Assembly: GCF_000687555.1 (NCBI RefSeq)
Contig: NZ_JHWJ01000002.1
Span: 372,001-436,000, forward strand
Length of the DNA stretch: 64,000 nt
DNA from: [Clostridium] aerotolerans DSM 5434
GTDB taxonomy: Bacteria > Bacillota > Clostridia > Lachnospirales > Lachnospiraceae
Direction: 5' to 3'
Shown here: positions 60,345-64,000 of the stretch, one piece after another
How the letters are laid out: the number at the start of each line of letters is the position of its first letter
How positions within the stretch are numbered: the stretch's first letter is position 1
The notes under the pieces: generated by a model
What the model was told of the DNA's origin: nothing
The model's input: the letters and a program-made list of their open reading frames with translations, nothing else
The model's database searches: none
Program-made: the position numbers and the translations under genes

Positions 60345-61556
60345 CTAACTCACTCCCTCAAACACCCCATCCAAATCCCTAACAATCCCTTCATCAATCA
60401 TCCCCATCCCCGCCATATTCCCAAGCACCTTCATAGCCTCCCCATGAGCCATCCCCTTCCGATAAGGCCTCTCTTCCGTAAGCGCCTGATAAATATCAAG
60501 GCACCCCATCAACCGCGAATTAAAATCAAGCGCCTCACCCTTCTTCCCAAACGGATACCCCTTCCCATTCAGCTTCTCATGATGATTCGCCGCCCATTCC
60601 GTAATATCCTCAAATCCACTAATCTTCTCAAGTGCAACCCTGGTATAATACACATGCTTTTTCACAACCTTAAATTCCTTATCCGTAAGTGCCCTTGGAC
60701 AATCCAAAATACTATTAGGCACCGCTAACTTCCCCAGGTCATGTAAATCAGCTGCTATGATTAATTTTGTCCTCTCCTCCTCATCCTTTCCATAATAATC
60801 CGCCATTGCTGCTGCCTTTTCCGCAAGCCCGCTAGAATGACGTTTAGTGAAATGAGACTTAGAGTCAATGATTCTGGAAAAAATCTTAGTAATTTTCTGA
60901 ATTTCCTCAAAGGACAGCTGGCAGTCAAACTCAGGTATCACATCAGAAAGAGCCTTCCCCACATTCTCATCCGCCATCTTCTCCCAAATAGATAAATCCT
61001 CCGCCATCTTACGAAGTGCAATTCCCAAGTCCTTAGAAAACACTTTGCCTTCCTCTTGTTTAATCCATTGCACTAGTATTTCCTTCCCATTCCCTGCTTC
61101 GTCTGGCTGATATCTGTCCTCAAATCCATCTGCCGCTGCAATGATCTGAGAAATCAAAGGAATTTCATCACCACTTAATCCATAGAATCCGCTTCCGTTA
61201 TACCTTTCGTGATGATAAAGAATCACATTTTCAGGAGCTGTAAGAAAAGGATAACCCTTAACATTCTTCTCTCCAATTACGCAATGAGCCTTTGACCGTT
61301 CAAATTGATTAACAGAAAGCTCTTCTCCCGCCGAAACCTCATATAAACTGGATTCACTTAACCCATTGTCATGAAGCATAGCTAAAGCTGCCGTATCGTA
61401 AAGTTCTTCTTTTGATAATCCCAATTCTCTAGCAATGTATAAAGAAATAAATGCCGTTCTTTTCCCGTGATTCGATTGTCTTCCCAACCGATCCATTTCC
61501 ACAAAATCCAGTGCAAAAGAAACGGAAATCAAAAATTCATTTAAGCTGAATCTCAT
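60345..61556 (-). CDS. HD-GYP-domain protein with two HD modules (403 aa)
   Basis: Two HD-type repeats. The N-terminal half (residues 1-170) has A-M-L-H-D-N-G and H-H-E-R-Y-N-G-S-G-F-Y-G. The C-terminal half (230-400) has D-L-H-D-L-G-K-L-A-V-P, the GYP-like H-H-E-K-L-N-G-K-G-Y-P-F and D-I-Y-Q-A-L-T-E-E-R-P-Y-R. The GYP triad in the second half is conserved, so cyclic-di-GMP phosphodiesterase activity is likely; the first half has a diverged metal site. It starts at 61556 with GAGAGGATAATAATA and has no signal or TM segment. The third codon position is unusually G-rich in the last 350 bp. Confidence 0.85.
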   Translation of the reverse strand: MRFSLNEFLISVSFALDFVEMDRLGRQSNHGKRTAFISLYIARELGLSKEELYDTAALAMLHDNGLSESSLYEVSAGEELSVNQFERSKAHCVIGEKNVKGYPFLTAPENVILYHHERYNGSGFYGLSGDEIPLISQIIAAADGFEDRYQPDEAGNGKEILVQWIKQEEGKVFSKDLGIALRKMAEDLSIWEKMADENVGKALSDVIPEFDCQLSFEEIQKITKIFSRIIDSKSHFTKRHSSGLAEKAAAMADYYGKDEEERTKLIIAADLHDLGKLAVPNSILDCPRALTDKEFKVVKKHVYYTRVALEKISGFEDITEWAANHHEKLNGKGYPFGKKGEALDFNSRLMGCLDIYQALTEERPYRKGMAHGEAMKVLGNMAGMGMIDEGIVRDLDGVFEGVS

Positions 61557-61852
61557 TATTATTATCCTCTCTCTCTTCGTATCATGTCGTAGCTAAAATG
61601 CCAAAAAAGGATGCTATACTTTTGTAAAAATCATGCCATGGCACAGGATACACGTTTGCCTGTACATAGAATGCAATAGACACCAATCTATTTTATCAAT
61701 AAAAAGCATAATGTCAACTATTTCCAATATACTAAAACACTTAGAACATCAAGTCTATCACTTTAATTCCATTAGCCTTTCTCATCATTATTCAAAAAAT
61801 CCCTCCTTCAAATACAAGTAAATCTTTCCGAAGCCATTCTCTGATATCCCTA

Positions 61853-61909
61853 AAAAAACTTACAGGAATCGCCCCCGGTGATACTATCAGCCAGCAACAA
61901 TTCCTGTAA
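61853..61909 (-). terminator. Terminator after the small membrane protein gene
   Basis: Minus strand TTACAGGAAT / ATTCCTGTAA (10 bp, large loop with an inner GGCTGAT/ATCACC pairing), then GTTTTTTT. The rest of 61557-61852 is AT-rich and holds no gene. Confidence 0.75.
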
Positions 61910-61974
61910 ACGTTCACTTTATCATACTAATTAATTAAACCCCTTAATCAGGAGATTCCCTTATCTCATGTACC

Positions 61975-62220
61975 TTAATACTCTAGTTCATGTAGTTTTT
62001 TTTCTCCGTTTAGATTAATAATACCTGCCTGGAATTCTGGTCTTTTTACTTCCTTTGACTTCATTCCCCAAATATTCAGCCCCATGCCCAAAGCAAAGAG
62101 ACCAATAAAAACAATAAGCTGCGAGAGTTGATTCCTGTTTGCCAGGATAACAAAAATTCCATAGGCTGCAATTAAAGTAATCGGAATACCCAGTACAAAA
62201 TAAGGAAATTTTCTAATCAT
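61975..62220 (-). CDS. Small membrane protein (81 aa)
   Basis: Two helices (about residues 6-26 and 34-54; F-P-Y-F-V-L-G-I-P-I-T-L-I-A-A, then L-I-V-F-I-G-L-F-A-L-G-M-G) and a short hydrophilic tail ending L-H-E-L-E-Y. No family recognised. Start ATG 62220 after GGGGGAT. Confidence 0.65.
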   Translation of the reverse strand: MIRKFPYFVLGIPITLIAAYGIFVILANRNQLSQLIVFIGLFALGMGLNIWGMKSKEVKRPEFQAGIINLNGEKKLHELEY

Positions 62221-62345
62221 TTTTTTTATCCCCCTCGTATTATTTGATAATTTGATTATACCACAAAATACTGTTAAAATATGTTAATTTTCTCCCATTT
62301 GTCACCATCCAGCCATAAAACCATCTGGGAAAAGAAATAAACTAG

Positions 62346-62374
62346 TTGTTATTTTCTTCCTGCTTCGGTATAAT
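62346..62374 (+). promoter_or_regulatory. Promoter of the DUF5688 gene
   Basis: TTGTTA (62346-62351), 17-bp spacer, TATAAT (62369-62374), about 140 bases before the start, so the leader is long. Confidence 0.6.
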
Positions 62375-62514
62375 GGATAGAAACAAGTCTATATCACTTC
62401 TAATTCTTATATCACTTCTTAATCCCTCTATTTTATTTAGAGGATTAACACATCTTCATTCGTTGTAGATCTGCATAAAGCAATTTACATACATCATATC
62501 TAAGGAGGTATACT

Positions 62515-63480
62515 ATGGTATACGAAACATTTCTTGAAACCATCAAACAATCCCTGAAAGAAAGTCTTGGCCCTGAATATACTCTAAGCATTCAGCCCAT
62601 AACAAAGAACAATGGATTAAGCCTGGACGGAATCTGCATCGGAAGAACCGGAGAAAAAGCGGCACCCACCCTTTACTTAAATCAATTTTACAACTGCCAC
62701 CAAGAGGGTGTCCCGCTTGATGAAATTATTAATGATATTTTACTGCTCTATCAGGCAAACAAGCTGCCAGATGAAGTCCATCTAACCGATCTCACTTCAC
62801 CTGACCACATAAAAAGCCGTGTTATTTACCGTTTAATCAATGAATCCGCCAATCAGGCTCAGCTTTCCCAAATCCCACACATCTCATATCCAGCACTTGA
62901 TTTATGTCTTGTTTTCAGCATCTATGTTCATGAAGCCCAGGACAATCTTTTAACAGCCCTCATTCTCAATAGCCATTTAAAAACCTGGAATCTGTCATTT
63001 GGGGAGCTGCAAGAGGCTGCGAAACTCAATACTCCCCGTCTGTTTCCAGCACGAATTCGGTCACTTTCTGAGGTCATAAAGGATATCGCTATAAAATCTT
63101 CCCAGGAAGAAATAAGCGAAGATGATCTTCTTGACTTCTTTGAAACAGAGCCCCTTTCCCCTCCCATGTACGTTCTCTCCAACCACACCGGAGTCAGTGG
63201 TGCTGCCTGCATGTTTTATGATGGCATATTAAAAGACTTCGCAGCATGCACCGACAGTGATTTAATCATTCTGCCCTCCAGCATTCACGAAGTCCTAATC
63301 ATTCCTAACAGTAAAAATGTTTCTATCGAAGAACTGGCTGAAACCGTATTTGCTATCAACCAGGAAGAGGTCCCGGTAGAAGACCGTCTTTCCAATCACA
63401 TCTATTTCTATTCCAGAAGTACGGACCAGCTGTCTGTTGCCTTTACTTCTTCTGTATCAATCGGAACAAAGAATCCATAA
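62515..63480 (+). CDS. DUF5688-family protein (321 aa)
   Basis: A full-length member of the family found widely in Lachnospiraceae: Y-E-T-F-L-E-T-I-K-Q at the start, L-Y-L-N-Q-F-Y, V-I-Y-R-L-I-N in the middle and L-P-S-S-I-H-E-V-L-I-I-P near the end. No known biochemical role; cytoplasmic by sequence. Start ATG 62515 after AAGGAGGTATACT. Its 3' end overlaps the convergent exporter gene by 38 bp. Confidence 0.85.
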   Translation: MVYETFLETIKQSLKESLGPEYTLSIQPITKNNGLSLDGICIGRTGEKAAPTLYLNQFYNCHQEGVPLDEIINDILLLYQANKLPDEVHLTDLTSPDHIKSRVIYRLINESANQAQLSQIPHISYPALDLCLVFSIYVHEAQDNLLTALILNSHLKTWNLSFGELQEAAKLNTPRLFPARIRSLSEVIKDIAIKSSQEEISEDDLLDFFETEPLSPPMYVLSNHTGVSGAACMFYDGILKDFAACTDSDLIILPSSIHEVLIIPNSKNVSIEELAETVFAINQEEVPVEDRLSNHIYFYSRSTDQLSVAFTSSVSIGTKNP

Positions 63481-63862
63481 TAAAAATCGCCATAGCAATG
63501 GCACCTGAGATTTGCAGTGTCTGAACCAGATAATGACTGGAAAGCTCCGGATCATTGCTAATTACATAAGAAACACTCCTGTAAATAGAAGCTCCAGGCA
63601 CAGAAGGCAGAATACCTGCCACTAAGAATACTGTGACTGGGGCTTTAAAAATGCGGGCCGATACATGGCTTGCCAGAGCAACCAAAAGCGTGGATAAAAA
63701 TGCCGCAGCGGTGACCGAGCCTGCTGCGGTGTCCACCATAAGATAGGAAAGCCAGCCTGCAGCACCAATTCCTCCTGCTAATACCACATACTTCTTCGGC
63801 AGCTCCAGAACCAGGGCAAAGCTGATAACCGCAAAGAATGCGCCAATTGTCTGCATTACCAT
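63443..63862 (-). CDS. ThrE-type threonine/serine exporter, small subunit (YjjB-like)
   Basis: A 139-aa protein with four or five helices (F-F-A-V-I-S-F-A-L-V-L, A-G-W-L-S-Y-L-M-V, A-A-F-L-S-T-L-L-V-A, V-F-L-V-A-G-I-L-P-S-V-P-G) of the threonine/serine exporter C-terminal family (ThrE_2). It pairs with the YjjP-like half encoded just upstream, whose last codons overlap its start. Substrate may be threonine, serine or succinate, as known for relatives. Confidence 0.88.
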   Translation of the reverse strand: MVMQTIGAFFAVISFALVLELPKKYVVLAGGIGAAGWLSYLMVDTAAGSVTAAAFLSTLLVALASHVSARIFKAPVTVFLVAGILPSVPGASIYRSVSYVISNDPELSSHYLVQTLQISGAIAMAIFIMDSLFRLIQKK

Positions 63863-64000
63863 AGTTGTCCTCCCATAAACTGAAACAGCCTGATTCCAGC
63901 ACCTACCCCTGCTGCTACGGAAAGCGCGATGACGACTGCCTCCATCATTCTGGCTGTTCCTGAAGCATAGTCTCCATTTAACGTATCCCGGATCGCAGTG
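63856..64000 (-). CDS. ThrE-type exporter, large subunit (YjjP-like), C-terminal end
   Basis: Cut by the window end; the last 47 residues are visible (M-M-E-A-V-V-I-A-L-S-V-A-A-G-V-G-A-G-I-R-L, a helix typical of ThrE_1) and end in G-G-Q-L-W. The stop overlaps the start of the small subunit by 7 bp, so the two are translated together. Confidence 0.75.
   Translation of the reverse strand, partial: TAIRDTLNGDYASGTARMMEAVVIALSVAAGVGAGIRLFQFMGGQLW

Noticed and set aside
60336-60728. Long plus-strand frame opposite the HD-GYP gene (130 aa, Pro/His/Lys-rich)
   Set aside because: It is the antisense shadow of the clear HD-GYP motifs and has no ribosome site; it results from the G-rich third positions of the real gene.
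1-64000. CRISPR array or classical riboswitch
   Set aside because: No regularly spaced repeats were seen, and the structured leaders do not match a riboswitch motif I know.

Overview
The window looks like the chromosome of a spore-forming, anaerobic Clostridia of the family Lachnospiraceae (Lacrimispora / Clostridium cluster XIVa type). This rests on the moderate-to-low GC, strong Gram-positive ribosome binding sites, a GerMN lipoprotein, Rex, ComEC, a DUF5688 protein, CbiK and iron-type alcohol dehydrogenase, and on the two clostridial phage-tail modules. Species cannot be fixed from the sequence alone.

Region 1 (1-5800) is the right-hand end of a PBSX/diffocin-like contractile tail module. 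On the minus strand it carries a tape measure (cut by the window edge), an XkdN-like chaperone with a classic -1 frameshift site, an XkdM tube, an XkdK sheath and small completion genes. These run straight into a Cro-like gene, and a divergent XRE repressor, an ImmA-like protein and a DUF6774 protein follow. No head, portal or terminase gene lies between regulators and sheath, so an R-type tailocin is the best reading. Two nearly identical 19-bp dyads (TGTAG-N9-CTACA) look like the repressor's operators.

Region 2 (5997-37431) is ordinary chromosome: holA, comEC, a GerMN lipoprotein, an orphan sensor kinase, degV, an ABC exporter, the glycolytic run gap-pgk-tpiA-gpmI with terminators between genes, then (plus strand) a PHP phosphatase and serine dehydratase sdaAB-sdaAA. 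After these come argH, a YfhO-like giant membrane protein, gtrA, apbE-cbiK, an iron alcohol dehydrogenase, and the queA - ABC-class ATPase - rex - lysR run. A tRNA-Arg(CCG) closes the region.

Region 3 (about 37.4-60.3 kb) is the most interesting part: a phage-tail-like element with its own RNA polymerase. A 921-aa protein carries the double-psi beta-barrel signatures of the YonO / QDE-1 (eukaryotic RDR) polymerase superfamily, including R-A-P...H and A-D-K-D-S-D. It is followed by a zinc-ribbon partner and then a complete non-contractile tail set: major tail protein, 2125-aa tape measure, distal tail and hub-like proteins, and a fibre. There is no capsid, portal, terminase, intact integrase or lysis gene. 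Control looks SOS-driven. A strong sigma-A promoter for a 116-aa protein is flanked by two LexA boxes, and a third box with an identical core sits ahead of the tail operon. A recombinase-fold protein that has lost its catalytic HxxR may be a repurposed DNA-binding regulator. Structured leaders and intrinsic terminators inside the tail operon suggest attenuation or polymerase-specific read-through.

An IS256-family element (58801-60277, 8-bp target duplication ATTTAGGG) has inserted just before the tail operon's terminator. Region 4 (60345-64000) returns to chromosome: an HD-GYP-type protein, a small membrane protein, a DUF5688 protein and a split ThrE-type exporter cut by the window end.
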